Assembly (NCBI GenBank): GCA_017506865.1
Contig: JAFCMP010000033.1
Location: 248,001 to 312,000, forward strand
DNA: 64,000 bases
Direction: 5' to 3'
Source of the DNA: Tribonema minus
Taxonomy: Eukaryota > Sar > Xanthophyceae > Tribonematales > Tribonemataceae
The notes under the pieces are model-generated. The model saw nothing but the letters and a program-made list of their open reading frames with translations, did no database searches and was not told the origin of the DNA. The position numbers and the translations under genes were made by a program. Positions 42,177 through 55,400 of the stretch are shown piece by piece (positions within the stretch are counted from its first letter, which is position 1; each line of letters opens with the position of its first letter).

Positions 42177-42395
42177 CCATGAGCTGAGCATATCGCTGGC
42201 GCGGGAGTTGGCGGAGCGCGTCATGGCATACACACGTGGAGCGCGAATGCTGGGCTGTGTTGCGGCGCCGGTGTCCAAACTCCTAGGGCACAGCGCAGAC
42301 TAGGCTGCTGCGTTGACGCAAGCTTTTCGATTGCATAGGCAACCCGGCCTCCCTTGGGCCTTTATAAATACAAGTCCATACGTACCATGTCTCTA
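42177..42395 (+). mobile_element. LINE 3'-end copy B (plus)
   Basis: Only the last 40 or so codons (ELAERVMAYTRGARMLGCV, ending before a TAG) and the 3' UTR to CCATACGTAC. It is the inverted counterpart of 41375-41600; the two arms are separated by about 580 bp. Confidence 0.8.
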
Positions 42396-43005
42396 TTGTC
42401 CGCAATGAGGACGCTAGCGTCTTCAAGGTACCGGGGTATTGGGCGGACACAGTCATTGACCCAGGGTGTCTGCACTTTAGCAGTGCATACAGTAACAAGG
42501 GAATAGTGCTAGACACAAGTGTGCGCGCACCCACGGCGAGCTCGTACCTGACAGGCAAAACAAATGCCTCGAACACGGACGGCTATGCTGCTGGGGTGGG
42601 GGAGGACGCGAAGGTCAAGCACCACACCGGCACCTTGACGTCATCTTGGGCTTTTGTACCATTTGTGCAGGAGTCGTACGGAAGGCTGGGCAAGCAGACA
42701 AGACTTTTTGTCAAGGAGTTGGCAATGCATTCAGCACTGTGCTCAGGGGGGGGGAAGGCAGATGTGTTACGCAAGGCCGGGTTAGCTAAGCGTCAGATCC
42801 TCATTGAGCTGAGCATGTCGCTGGCGCGGGAGTTGGCGGAGCGCGTCATGGCGTACACACGCGGAGCGCGAATGCTGGGCTGTGTTGCAGTGCCGGTATC
42901 CAAGCTCCTAGGACACAGCGCAGACTAGGCTGCCACGCAAGCTTTTCGATTGCATAGACAACCCGGCCTCCCTTGGGCCTTTATAAATAAATACAAGTCC
43001 ATACG
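42396..43005 (+). mobile_element. LINE 3'-end copy C (plus), 5' truncated
   Basis: Directly follows copy B in the same orientation. It is open from 42506 to 42928 (and further upstream without a Met), with VRAPTASSYLTG, GEDAKVKHHTGTL, SSWAFVPFVQESYGRLG and the terminal VSKLLGHSAD, then the same 3' UTR. The VPFV-E-GRLG type motif is typical of the end of LINE ORFs with a C-terminal endonuclease domain. Confidence 0.75.
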
Positions 43006-43845
43006 TACAGACACTTAGACTGTCACTGTAACGTCAACTGCAGGGTACATTGGCGGCGCCAGCTCACAATGGTTCTTACAGTGCCAGTGTCATGTTGCTG
43101 GTTCTGTGGCACAGGTGTGGCTCAGCTGCCTGCACACAAAACACAATTGTTTCAACCACGTGTAGCTTGATTGTAGTGCAGCCACTGAGCTTAGTTGCGC
43201 ACGAGGTACGGACCATACACATGTGCAGCATGCAAACAGGCATGAAGCCAATACATTGCTGCGCAAAAAATGGTTCACCTTGAACTTCACATATAATTTC
43301 ACATTTTAACTTCATGTTTGAACTTTCATCCCGTGCGCTCGTGTCATGAGTGCTGTGTGCGGTTGCCACGCATGGTTTTGTTTGTCGTCCACAAGCTGCA
43401 CCCTACATGTCGTGTATCATTGCTCGATGCAGTCGTTGTACCCCCATCTGTGCTCTGTGTGCCGGCTGTGCTGCCTTGCCCTTGCGGCTGTGCGTGTGCC
43501 TGTTGCAAGCACCGGTCCGTATATTCGTCCTGGCGGGACTCACATGTACGCTCATATGGTATACACGGTTGAGCGATTGTCATCTTCTGGGCCTTGCTGT
43601 ACGTACATCCGATCCGAGACATTCCCGGATCCGAGCACGGCGCCGGGCACGTCTTCAAGTGGTAGTTCGGCCTGAACGAAAGTTTCGTTTCGAAACAGGC
43701 CGGCGGCTCACAGCTCACAAACAGCGAAAGCAAAGGCAGTGGGCTGGTCTGGGAGTCAACGATTTACAGGCGCGTGTTTTGAGGGAGACGCAAGGGGCCT
43801 CGAAGTCTTCTGACGTTTTAGATTCAAGATATCATAGGCAAGATC
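43006..43845 (+). promoter_or_regulatory. upstream region of the histidine-phosphatase gene
   Basis: No gene assigned. A long frame from 43350 overlaps the first exon in another frame and ends at 44177; it is Cys/Arg-rich and looks like a shadow. At 43682 GTTTCG/CGAAAC can pair as a 6-bp stem with a 3-nt loop about 150 bp before the start codon. The promoter should lie here. Confidence 0.4.
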
Positions 43846-46800
43846 ATGAGCGCCACAACCACTGCAGCTTACAACGAGGCAGCGGACATTGGCGAATGCA
43901 AGGACGGCATCAACAGCAAGAGAACCCTGGTGGCTGTAGAGCGGCGCAACGCGGTCACTCTGCACTTCATTCGTCACGCGCAAGCCACCCACAACGCAGC
44001 TGCCGAGAAGGTCGGCAGGGCTGCCTACTACGACTGGGTAAGTTTGCTGACAAAAGAGCTTCCAAACCCGTAGCTTGCGGATCGATTGTGGTCCAAGTTA
44101 CACATACTACATCTTATGGATTGTGCTATTATTATAAGTACTTTATCAAGGAGTCTTTACCCATTGACTCAACTTGAAGCTGATGAGCATGCTCCTGAAG
44201 ACCAGAGAGACAAGCATGGTCGCGGACTTCCAAAACCTACCGCATTCCAAATTTAATCTGACAATCACAAATTCTTGAGCTTAGTGCATGCAGAGCCACG
44301 CGAATTTCAGCAAGCCTTGCCGGCCATGAATCTATTGGCCAATTCGGCGCTTGGTGGCCCTGAATACAGGCACCCTGATCAGCACCTGGAACGAAGCAGT
44401 GCATAGCACCCGCTTGTGCCTATCACACATCTACTGCAAACCTAAACGTTTTCGACAACTAATCCCTATTGTATACAGTAAATCTTAGTCTGGCTTGCTG
44501 TCCCTGCCTCTTAAGTTATTGCGAAACTTTCAACTTGTGCAACAGACCAGCCGTTACACTTGCACACATCAGTGCACTGGATGTGCGGCTACTAGTAAGC
44601 GTATGGACTGCAACTGGACTGAGTTAGCGTTGCAATCAATTAACAAAACATAAACCAGGCACTTGAGTGCATTGCGTGACTCCAGAGGGTGTGTGCAGTG
44701 TACCAGCTGCCAGCCTTAAATTGATGCTGATGGTTTTTCAAGTGATGTGCGGGTTCTGAAGCTACCTGCTGATCACTGTCTTCAAAACGAATCATTTCAT
44801 CTGGCCTTTTTAATGGCCCTCCTGCTGCAGCATGTATACATTCGCTGACACATTCGCTGATCTGAGCCATGTGTGTTGATCTAAATCAAGCTGTACACTA
44901 CGCCAGCTGCCTTTGTTCCATACATGCATACTCAATCTTATGCTACCTGCCGCTATGTTCAGTGTGCGCTCCCCATGGCTGAGCGCTGCTCTTCACCTGC
45001 AGCTCATTCATGCACAAACACAACGGCTTTCACAATCCAGAAACTTGCGAATGACCACCGGTACTTTCCCACTTTCCTGGCAGGCTCACCTGGATGCCCG
45101 GCTGACCGACCTTGGTCGAGAGCAGGCACAGGGCCTCGGGGCAACGCTTGGCACCACCATCGATGAGATTCAGCTGATGGTTGTGTCGCCTATGTCCAGA
45201 GCCCTCGAGACGGCGTCAATCGCGTTTGAGCAGGTGCGCTGCGGCGCGCGCCTCTTTGGTGCGCAGTATCGCACTTCAATTTTTTCATGAGGTAACCTGC
45301 GCTTCTTTGGTGCAACACTCATGGCCATTACTCTTACCAGCTTTAAATGCTTTCCGGCGGCCCTGCATAGGGCGGCAGGCTGTAAGCTAGGGCCAGAGCA
45401 GGCATGAAGCAATGCAGGGTTCGGCACATGCCCTACTTATTGAGTATTGTTGTATGCTTCAACTAGGAACGCAAAGGGCATACAGTTTGAAATTGTAGAC
45501 GGAGGCCAGCAAGTTGACATCCGAGAGTCTGCACATGGTGGAACTCCCAGAGCTGCAGCTGCAACCGCATCGCGATACCGGAGAAGGCCAGATGTACTGA
45601 CCACGTGCTTTCAACAAAGCCATCATTGCTTCCTGCACTCTGTTTTGAGCATGCAACTCATTGACTTCACCTACAGCAAACCAGGTGTCAGATTGTTGCC
45701 TGTGCTGTGGCAGGTGAAGTCACTGTATGTCGGCGCAGACAAATGCAGAGTGACCATATCTACAGCCGCCAATTAACCAAAACCTGTTTGACGGCATGCT
45801 TTGAATGAGAATGGGCGTCTTGCCCCAGCAGCACTACACAAGAAAGACTTGACAACATGCTTACAAATGCATGCTCACATGACCATGGCACCAAGGGTGC
45901 AAGGCTCCCCCTATCACTTGCAAAGGCAGCCATGCCCCCATTTGAGGCTGCAGCTATATACATACTGAAGTACGTCCAGTCGAAGGCCTCACTGAAGCAT
46001 TTGTTGCAAGAGCTTGTGCTATGAGTGCGAGCTGCAAACCACAAGCCCCGAACGAGGCATCAGCCCTTGTGTTTGTGCAGACGATGTCTTTCTGCTATTG
46101 CCAGCCACATTGGCTATGGTGAAGGCCTCCTCGGCGATCTCTGCGCACTCATTCTCCGTCACATGCTCATGAACACAATCATGCTAACAGATACATGCAT
46201 GGCCATATTGCAGGTGCCGAGTCACATTCCGTGGGTCGCGCTTGAGTGTGCCCGCGAGCGCGCCGGGAACCATCCGTGCGACAAGCGCAGAACGTGAGTG
46301 CATACTCTGAGTCAGACTTGCAGCCCTGAAGTCATGGCGAGACTCAAAGTCGTGGTGAAGCGGGTATGGCAGTTTCTGGAGTACTCAAAAGAGTTGTACA
46401 GTTTCAAATGCTTTTGCATGCCCACATTGCCAAAGCTTAGAGTACAAGTAGTGATAGAAGGGCAAGGGTGTTATGCGCTATGGATGTTGTGTGAAGGGAC
46501 AGCAAGACAGATGTGTCGAAAGGCAGCTGCTCATTGGAGACTCGCCGAGGCACTTTAACTCGTTTCACTTGTGTGAACTGTTGACGACTGGCCACACACC
46601 CAGCATTGGTGTGCTTCCAGCCCCCTGATGTAGATTCTGTATGTTACCTTTGCTTGTGCATACTGATGTACTTGTAGCTCATATGTAGCTCACCATTTGT
46701 AGCTCACCATATGTAGCTCACCAAATGTAGCTCACCATATGGTCTGATCCAAGATTTTCAAGGTATTGAGAGTCGAGCTTTTACCATCCGAACAGCTATT

Positions 46801-48132
46801 GCGCAAATAGTGAAGTACTGCGCAGTCTTGCCATCAATGCTGCTTGATACATGGGGCTGATTACTGTACGTTTTTGTTGATGGCAACTGCAGAAGGACTG
46901 AGCTCAAGGAGCACTTCCCGCACATTGACTGGTCCCTCATTGAGTCAGACTCTGATGCGCTTTGGGACACTCTTGGAGAAGATAGGTAATAAGCAATACA
47001 GTGCACATGTTGCAGTTACTGAATGTTGGCACGGCTTGTAAATATGCAAGCTGAAGTGATCAACTGGTGGTGTTGCTTTCAAAAAAGCCTGGTGCACGCA
47101 GGCATGTTAATGTTGCAATTTGTTTCCATTTTGCGTCCACACCAATGCGCATTTGCTCATGTAGTTGATGTACATCATAGACACGGCATCTACATGTGCG
47201 TGCAATGTACTTCGAAGTATGATTTAAAGCATATGAAGCATACTTTATGAGCTTGATGCGACTGCTCCCGCTGAATACCAAGTAGCGCCACACACAACAA
47301 TGCTCATGAGTTGTGGGCATTGGATGTGCACGCATAGCACCATGAAAGTATCCTGCAAAGCTGCTATGACGTGCACATGTCGCTCTCTTCTTTGCAACAC
47401 CAGAAAACCATCAAAGTACTTCAACATCACTCATAGAAGGTACTCTGCAATTCCTCAGAAGTGTTATAATATAACGCAGGTCAAGGCTATGCCTGAGGCC
47501 ACTGTCTCCAAAGTGTCCAGAAGGCTGACCTCAAAGGAAGCCGAAGTGTGTGGGGTTGCCGCGTGTAAACTTGTTGTCAACGACAAGTCTCTTAACAAGT
47601 GACTGCTTTCGGAATACCATCCCTCTTTGTTCATGCTCTATGCAATGCCAGAACAACATCATGGAGTAACAGGGGCTAAGTGACGACAACTTTGAGGTAT
47701 GCAATGTAGATGATAGGGGTTCAGACTCTGCAAGGCCCTTGCAGAGTTCATGTCAAAGCAACGCTGTGCTAAGCTGGAGCAAATCATTGCCATGGGCAGG
47801 AGCCTCACGCACACATGTGGCAGCATGTAAACGCCTGTGAAGTGGAGCGTCACTTGATCCTCAGTTTCCGTCACCATCATGTTTGATGATGACCGCACCC
47901 AGAATTGAAATTTTCTCACGTGCCATGCTGCATCAGGGAGACGGATGGCATGATGGTGGCGCGCGCACACGATCTCTTCGAGTGGATCCGTGCGCGGCCC
48001 GAGACCAACATTGCCATTGTGACGCACAGCGCCTATCTCTCGGTGCTGTTCAACAAGGCCGTGCGCTGCGGCGAGGGCCTGCAGACCTGGTTCAACAATG
48101 CGGAGATGCGCAGCACCCTCATGCAGCTCTGA
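43846..48132 (+). CDS. histidine phosphatase / phosphoglycerate-mutase-like protein (5 exons, 236 aa)
   Basis: Exons 43846-44037, 45084-45233, 46214-46293, 46893-46985 and 47937-48132 join with phases 0, 0, 2 and 2. The protein has the phosphohistidine motif LHFIRHAQATHN (residues 40-51) and the LTDLGREQA helix. VVSPMSRALETA is the usual substrate-side loop; CDKRRTRTELKEHFPHIDW follows. The second catalytic histidine is in IAIVTHSAYL near residue 200. Length and motif order fit the small plant phosphoglycerate-mutase-like proteins (about 240-280 aa). In those proteins mutase activity is usually unproven and a phosphatase role is more likely. No targeting peptide is obvious, so the protein is probably cytosolic. 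Start: first Met of an open exon with RHG at the usual distance. Introns hold little repetition, unlike those of the neighbouring SPX-EXS gene. Confidence 0.88.
44038..45083 (+). other. intron 1 of the histidine-phosphatase gene
   Basis: 1.05 kb, no gene and no exon echo seen. It ends in a pyrimidine-rich tract before GGCAG. Confidence 0.5.
46672..46745 (+). repeat. short tandem repeat TGTAGCTCACCAT
   Basis: Five imperfect units of about 13-15 bp (ATGTAGCTCACCAT/ACCAAA) in intron 3 of the histidine-phosphatase gene. Confidence 0.9.
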
Positions 48133-49477
48133 GTTCACGCCTGTACAGTGGGAGTTCAGCTTGTGTATGACGAGCAGACCTGACAAATTGCGCGTGGCAC
48201 TTTTTGCCCAGGGCAGCAATTCAGGCACCGCTTATTACGTCCCTATTGGGCGTGTGCAGTAAAGTTGCTGCAGCGGGGCGGCGTTTCTGCGCCAGTGTTG
48301 CAATGCGCTGATGTTGGCTTCATTTATTGGCTTCATTTCAAGTTGGGTGGTGCAGCTGTGCGGCTGTTACCTCCTGCATGTACACCTTTGATATTTACAT
48401 GTGCATTCACCGGCAGGTTGGCTGGCCTACGGGTCTTTGCTGCAAGTTTGACGACACGAGGCAAATACAAAGAATCACTTCAGATCCGCAACAGTTTAGC
48501 TATCAAAAGCGGCAGATGTTTTGAATGTGAGTTGCTTGTTGTGTGTCTGCAGGTATGCTGACACGCCCTGCTGCAATGCTCATGCAGAACAAGGTGATTG
48601 TCCGGCAGGTTGCGGCACAAATGGTTTGCTCAGAACGCAGTGGCCAACTCCAAAAGCTGCACTCCAAACGCTGCCGTCATCCAAAATGTGTTGCTATGCT
48701 ATACTTCTATATGGTGTGTCTGCAGTGCTTGAGGGATGCTTGTCACACACTGGCAGCTACTTGAAGTATATACAATTGCCCTGCTCAAATGGTGCAGTTT
48801 ACGTGGCCGAGATTGCCTTGTGTGTGCGCTTCACGACCGGCAATGCACGAAGTCAACTCAAACCATGATGCACATGTGAGTGAAGCATGTTGCTTCTTGT
48901 AGCCTGCGCCGAAGGAAAAGCAACACAGCCAGGACCTCTCAGGTGGCACAAGTTTGGCAAAGAGAGTTGACACACGACAGTAGCTGCGAGGCTCGTCTCC
49001 AGACTTGACAAATTCAAAAATCTCGCCTGCGTGTATATGAGTATTATGCACGCCAAGTCAGTGCTACCTTCCGGGACTTCACTAGCCAGTTGTCAAAAAC
49101 AACCTCACGTCATGATGACTCAACTGAGCATGAAAGAATGTGGCTCATACTGTAGGACATTGTGGCACCTCACCTGGGCGCCATCACGTGTCAACTGCCA
49201 GACACTAGACGACAAGTTCCAGCTTTAACAATGCAATGACGCTACATGCTTGAAAAAGTTTGACACAGCACTGCAGCAAACCACTGCCAAGGATGCTACT
49301 TTGCAATGCACAACGCATACACTGCAGGCAGGACATTGTACCTGAGAGCGCCATGTCACATACAGTGCCACCAAGTTGCCAAATTTCAAATCGTCACACC
49401 AGCAGCTGGCATGGCTCTGTCCCGCCTTTGCAAGACAGCAACATGTGCACCGTATAAAAAACACACATATATGATCG
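48133..49477. other. convergent intergenic region
   Basis: Lies between the 3' ends of the phosphatase gene (plus) and the surface-protein gene (minus). Only short frames; no recognised element. Confidence 0.5.
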
Positions 49478-52400
49478 TCAAGACTGCTGAGACACAGCCT
49501 TTGCAGTGTGCTTCACATTGCTGCTCTTGTTGCGGATGGCGTCACGGATGGCGCCAATGTCATGCCGCGCATCACAAGCGCCATGCAGGGCCAAAATGAC
49601 ACCAGTGGCAATGAGCGCGCTGGTTAGAAGAGCCAACAGGATGCCGACCGCGCCCTGTGACGATTCATGGGTGTAGTCCAGCTTCTCAAGACGCGCAGAT
49701 GTCGTGCTGAGGTATATAATGAGACCGCCCAACATATACTGGCGAGACTGAGACAGCTCCGCATGTGGTTTTGCCGCCATGAAGATGACAATGCTAGCGA
49801 AGGCAAACAGCATGGACCATGCCGCCTGCCCTGCGGTGCCAGGCATGATGAACACAAGAAAACCTGTGAGCGCCAGCCTCCTCAGGCACTCCACCAGCTC
49901 CCAATAGCGGCAGAGGCCGGGCTTATATGGCTGCCACAAAAAAGATGACACATCCTGCTCCGCAGCGGTTTCTGCTTGTGGCGCACAAGCCAATGTATCA
50001 ACCTGCTGTGTCAGCATACCAGACATGTTGGCCGTATGGGCCCTTTCCATGCCTTCGATCTCAAATTTGATACGGTCCATAGGCGCCAGCTCAGCTACTG
50101 CCCCAACACCAGTCACAGCACTGGTGCTGCCCTGCCGCACTGGCGCTTCTTCCGCCATGCTATCACTAGTACTATTGGGGGACCTAAGGCTGAGTGCTTG
50201 TCCAGCTTTTATGGAAGACGGCGCCCGCATCGGGTGCATGAGCTCCTTGGGGCGTGCACTTACAGCAGTATTGAAGACATGACGCGAGCTTGGCAATGTG
50301 CCATCGGCTGCAGTAATTTTGGCGGCGGTGGCAGTGGCAGCACCAGCAGTGCCCCCCGCGTGGTCAGGCGCTCGCTTCTTGTAGAGGAGCCAAGCAAACA
50401 GTGCTGGGACACCGATGGGGTATACAATGATCATGCACCAGGCGTACGCCTGGTAGCGTCGGTGCTCTGTGGTGCCGCACTCCTTGCTGTAGTCAGCGCG
50501 CAGGTCGCTCGTGCCCGATGCACCCACCTCCTCCAGTATGGAACAGCCAAAAGTTTGAAATATGGTACCAGAGGTTATGCTAAAGACATAAAACGCCAAA
50601 GCTATCAAGACACGACTGTGCTTGTGGACGGTGGGGGCACGGTTGCCGCGCATGTTTTGTGGCCGCCGTTTGCGAAGCCAGGCTACCAAATACCAGTGAG
50701 TGGCAATGATCGCAGCCAGGCCAAGCGGCACAAGCGTCACCAGCAGCAGGGTGGTGTAGAAGGTCATTGACACCACGCAACTGAGGAAGAAGCCATACTG
50801 TGTCAGGAAGCTGAGCCGGTCAAGGAGGTGCTCCAAGGCCGCTGGGAAGTGCAGACTGGTGATAGTCAGAAAGCCCGAAAGCACCTGGACGACCACAATG
50901 GGGATCCTGAGGCTGTTCAGCTTGCACCTTGCTGCTGTGTTGTAGGCCCCACCAAGCAGCGTTCCCGCAGCAGGGGATGGCAAGAGGTCCGCCAGCAGAA
51001 ACATGGCGACACCAGCTACCACCAGAGCCAATACGCCGAGGCCGACATATGTTGCTGCGCGCATGCTTGGTGTGCAAGCTGAGCACCGGTACCCGCGCTG
51101 CGGCGCTCGGCCGTCCGCGCACACGGCGCACACTGCAGGTGCAGGGATGGCACAGAGAGGTAAGACAAGAACTTTGTTGAACTGCTGCTGACCTCAAGTC
51201 GAGTAGAGCACATGTCATTGCGCCAGGCTGTATTGCAGAACTTCAACAAAGATGGCATTGTAATCTCTGGCAGTTATGAAATGCAACAACATGAGGTTTG
51301 TTGCATATTCACCACTGGAAATTATGGGTCAACACAAAAATCACGTTGCCTACTCCAGCAATCAGCAGAGCCTCAAGTCACAGTGGTGGTTCTGGAAACC
51401 CATACTACATACTTGAAGTAGTGGTTTGTATTAAGTCCATAGGGGATCTACTGCAACGGCTCTGTGGAGAAATACAGTAACTTCAGCAGTACATTGCAAT
51501 CCTGCCTGTGACTGTTTGAATAGCTAGTCTTCAGAGTGAAGGACAATTTGAATAAATGCTCTCACAGCCAAGGCTTATCGCTGTGCCCACGCACAACTGG
51601 CATGCGTACATGTTATTCCATGTACTAAAGCGGAATCAAACAGTGCCATCAACCCACACAAAAAATTTGCTTCAAAGCTCATCGATGGCCTCACATGGTC
51701 CAGTGTAGCCACGGTTGCAGTAATCGTCAGCTGCTGCAGCAGTTGCAGTAGCCACCGCTGAGGGTTCCATAAGAACCCTCCCACCCTTGCATGCGCCCTC
51801 GTTCAGGCACTTGTGGAGCACAAGATTGCCATTCCTGTCAATCTTGGAGTCGCCCCGCCAGTAGCCTGGCGACAAGGTCACTGTTTCAGCTGTCGTTCCG
51901 GCTTGAGGGCAAGAAAACCCTGGGTCATTGCATATGCTGCACACACAGGAGGATTGCATAAAGAAAGCGACTTGTTGGCGTGAGTTGAGAAGCCAGTGAA
52001 GTAGAATAGTTTTCAAGGCTTAAGCTGGCATGAAGAAACAGTTCGGCAGCTACAATCCCCACACAGACAACGCCCTTGAGACAATCTGAGCAACAAACCA
52101 TCAAGCAGCACAAACAACCGGAGGTGCAGCTGCAGAGGCCAGCTGACGAAACAGCACGAAGCGGCTGCAGCAGGTGGCACCACTGCGCTGGTCCCAGCTC
52201 CAGACACCGTCCCCCCCCCCCCCTCTGGCAGAATGTAATGCTGTTGGGCTCTATCAAGACCAAGAAGCCCCCGTGCTGTATGTACTCTGAAAAATGCGCG
52301 TTCTGCAATGAAGTGTGTGCTACAGTCAATGTGTGCATACATAGAGCAGGGGTATGTAGTACCCCATATCATAAAATGGGGCAAAGGCGTGTAGCACAAT

Positions 52401-55400
52401 CATCATGACATTCAGTTCATTGCAGTTGAAGTACAGACTTGAACCTGAATAAATGCCTTCATCACCGTTCGCTATTTGGCGCAGTGCCACAGCGTCTTCA
52501 GCTTATTTTAACATCATTTCTTGCGTCATGCAGGTAATTGGTATGCAGTAGGAGCTTATCAACACAATTTGCACCACACGCCCTTTATTTTGCAGCGATC
52601 ATGACTCATGGTCACTCAAGACTGTTGACAATGACAATGCTGCAGTCACTGTGCCTGCTACAGCTGGCCATGGCCTTAGTTGAGGTTCTGACATGCCCAA
52701 GCGCAACTGCATTTGGACTGCTATAGGTGCAAATTACCACGATGGCATGAATACAGCTAGGTGCAAAGCACCCTGTGATGTGAGCGACGTGTGCGACTCT
52801 CGCTGCCACTCTCACTATGCCAAAAATAGGGTGAAAGGTTTTCTTCACATAAATTCCAAAGGGCACATTGACAGGCACAGGTCAACAAACACTGGCATTG
52901 CATCCATCACTTGAAAGCCCACCTGCATGAATTGTTGCTGATGGCAAAGTACCCCGCAGCACAACAGATGTGTGCCGCACCCGCTGTGCCAAAGTAGGCT
53001 TGGCCCAGAAGTACAAAACTCTCATCCGGCACCGCCGCCGCTACAGCATCAACATCGGCACAAGAGTGCCCCGTTCGTGTCCAAGTACTCGAGGAGCCGT
53101 AACCGTAATTGAAGCACTGCTCTGCCTTGCTCCCTTCGAATGAACAGCTGTCACAGACAACAGTTCCTGCATGAGAATGCCAGGACAATTACGGAAATTG
53201 AAGGGCGTAAGATGAGCGAAAAACTCAGCATGCAGTATGTGGTGATTGTGAGATCCATTGAAGATTAAAGTGTCAGCTAAAATCACTGGTGGCATGCTTC
53301 AAGCTGCAGCAGCCAGTGCTCTTCAGCCTGACATATTTGTGCTCCATGACGCATTATTGGCATTTCTTACATCATACTTTTTCAATGTTTTGATGTGAAG
53401 TATCACAATAACTTTCAAATTAAGTATACTTGAGATGATGTGCAGCAAACCAATAATCAGCCTGCGCGGAGTGCAATGAGGGCCAGTGCTAAACCACCAT
53501 GAATGCATAATTGCCATCCTCACAAACGACTGCAGCATACCCAGGCCGGTTTGGCTAAACCCTACGCTAACCCTGCTCCAGTCTACGGCTGGATGGAATT
53601 TGCAAAGAGTTGGCTAGAACTTCAATTGACTATGACTGTCATATGCGTAAAAAGCTCATTGAATATGACTGTTATATGCGTAGAAAGTTTGAAGTAAGCA
53701 GGCCTGCCACGCTGCAGCTGTGGCTGCGTTTCCATTGGCATATCCAGTTTGAACACTTGTATTTCTCCATCAGCATCACAATTTCCGTTGTAATTGCTTA
53801 ATGGTGAAGCGACGAGAATATGCGGACACAATGTAAGAGCAGGCAGCCCTGCACACCACCCGCCTGTTCTTATATTGACTTAACCCTTGTCCATGGAGCC
53901 CACATACTGCTTGTGTACTACTGTCAGCCCTCTGATATCAAGCTCTCTCGTGTTTTGCTTTGAACAGGGGGCCTGCTGCGCTGGAAATGCCACAATCTTT
54001 TTAGCTCACCCATAACCCACAACCTCTACCGTACATTGGTGACAATGGTCCACAGAGCATAATCTTGAGCTAGAAGCTGGGCACTGTGCGCCCATTGGCA
54101 GGTGTTGTCAAACAGGACAGGCCACAGGTACTGAGATGCGTAGTATCGAAATTACCTACAGGTATTGAGATGCGTAGTGTTGGGATGCGTAGTACTTCGA
54201 AGTATTGACATTAAGTACAGGTATTGAGATGCGGAGTGTTGGGAACACCGAGGCGCTCAGCACAAAAAGTTGGACACCATCAGAGTGTCACTGATATCAA
54301 TGTAAATTTCACATGCAAACTTCGACATGCGTACTTTCAGTAGTTTAAGTTACTAATAGTATGGTGCCACTTGTTGTTGCAGAAACGCTCAACATAGTGC
54401 GGTTGGACAGCTCTTGCATGAGACCAATGTACAAACAACATGGCAACAGCAGTTTCAAAACGCAGGCCATTGACCCTATCACTACCCCACCCTCATTGCA
54501 AAATGCACAGCTGAGAAACTTTTCTTGCGTTTCTGTGAACTAGAGGGTATTGTTAAAACAATCCCACATTTAACGCACACACTTGGTATAACAAGGAGTT
54601 GTAGCCAGCTGCATGGATCAAGGTGCACATCACATGACACTTACTTGAAGGGTAGGAGGTGAATCGAAAGCGCTCCACAGCAACTTTGAAAGTGGCACTT
54701 TGTGCGCGCGCGTTCCGTCAGAACGAACAAACACAGAAGCTACTAGTAGTACTTGCGCAGTGTGTGGAAGAACGTCAGTGGCGCACTACAAGCAGTGTGT
54801 GCATTTCACATACGTTGGGCAAAAATGTCCCTCCATCATGCAAACACACCACAGTGGTGCATGTTTGCCAAGTCTAACCTAATGATGCTATTGGCTGCAT
54901 GTTTGCAAGCTTGCGCCTTCAAGTTGCGGCACTTTTTGAATCAACATGTTCGCTTCACAAAGCCTTCAAAGGTTCAGTGACAGCGACACATAGAAGTCAG
55001 CGGTCCCATGATAGGCAACACTAAATACCACAGTGGTCATGCCCGAAATCGCTGCATGGAGTGGACTTATTTGTACTCAAAATTGCACGCTATGAATACA
55101 TTTGTATGTCTGGACTTCTTGTCCCTGCTTCAATTTAGACGTAGCACAAGTACTGGATCATTGCTTGTGGCATCTACATGTGCTGTGCATGTGCTTACCC
55201 CATGCATTGTCAGACCATTGCGTAATCCGAAAAGAGGGTTTCATTGCAACCATTAGCTTGTCACCAATACATTCGGTCCTCTAGTCAAGCGCAGAAATGA
55301 CAACAGCAACTTAAATTTGTTCTCACCAGTGTCGAGCGGCGTTGTGAACAACATGGCCCCTCCTTTTGCCGCCTTGTTGTCTATGAATGTCAATACCATG

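Noticed and set aside
43350..44177. 275-codon frame overlapping the phosphatase exon 1
   Set aside because: Runs in a different frame through the RHAQATHN exon and its intron; Cys/Arg-rich composition typical of a shadow.
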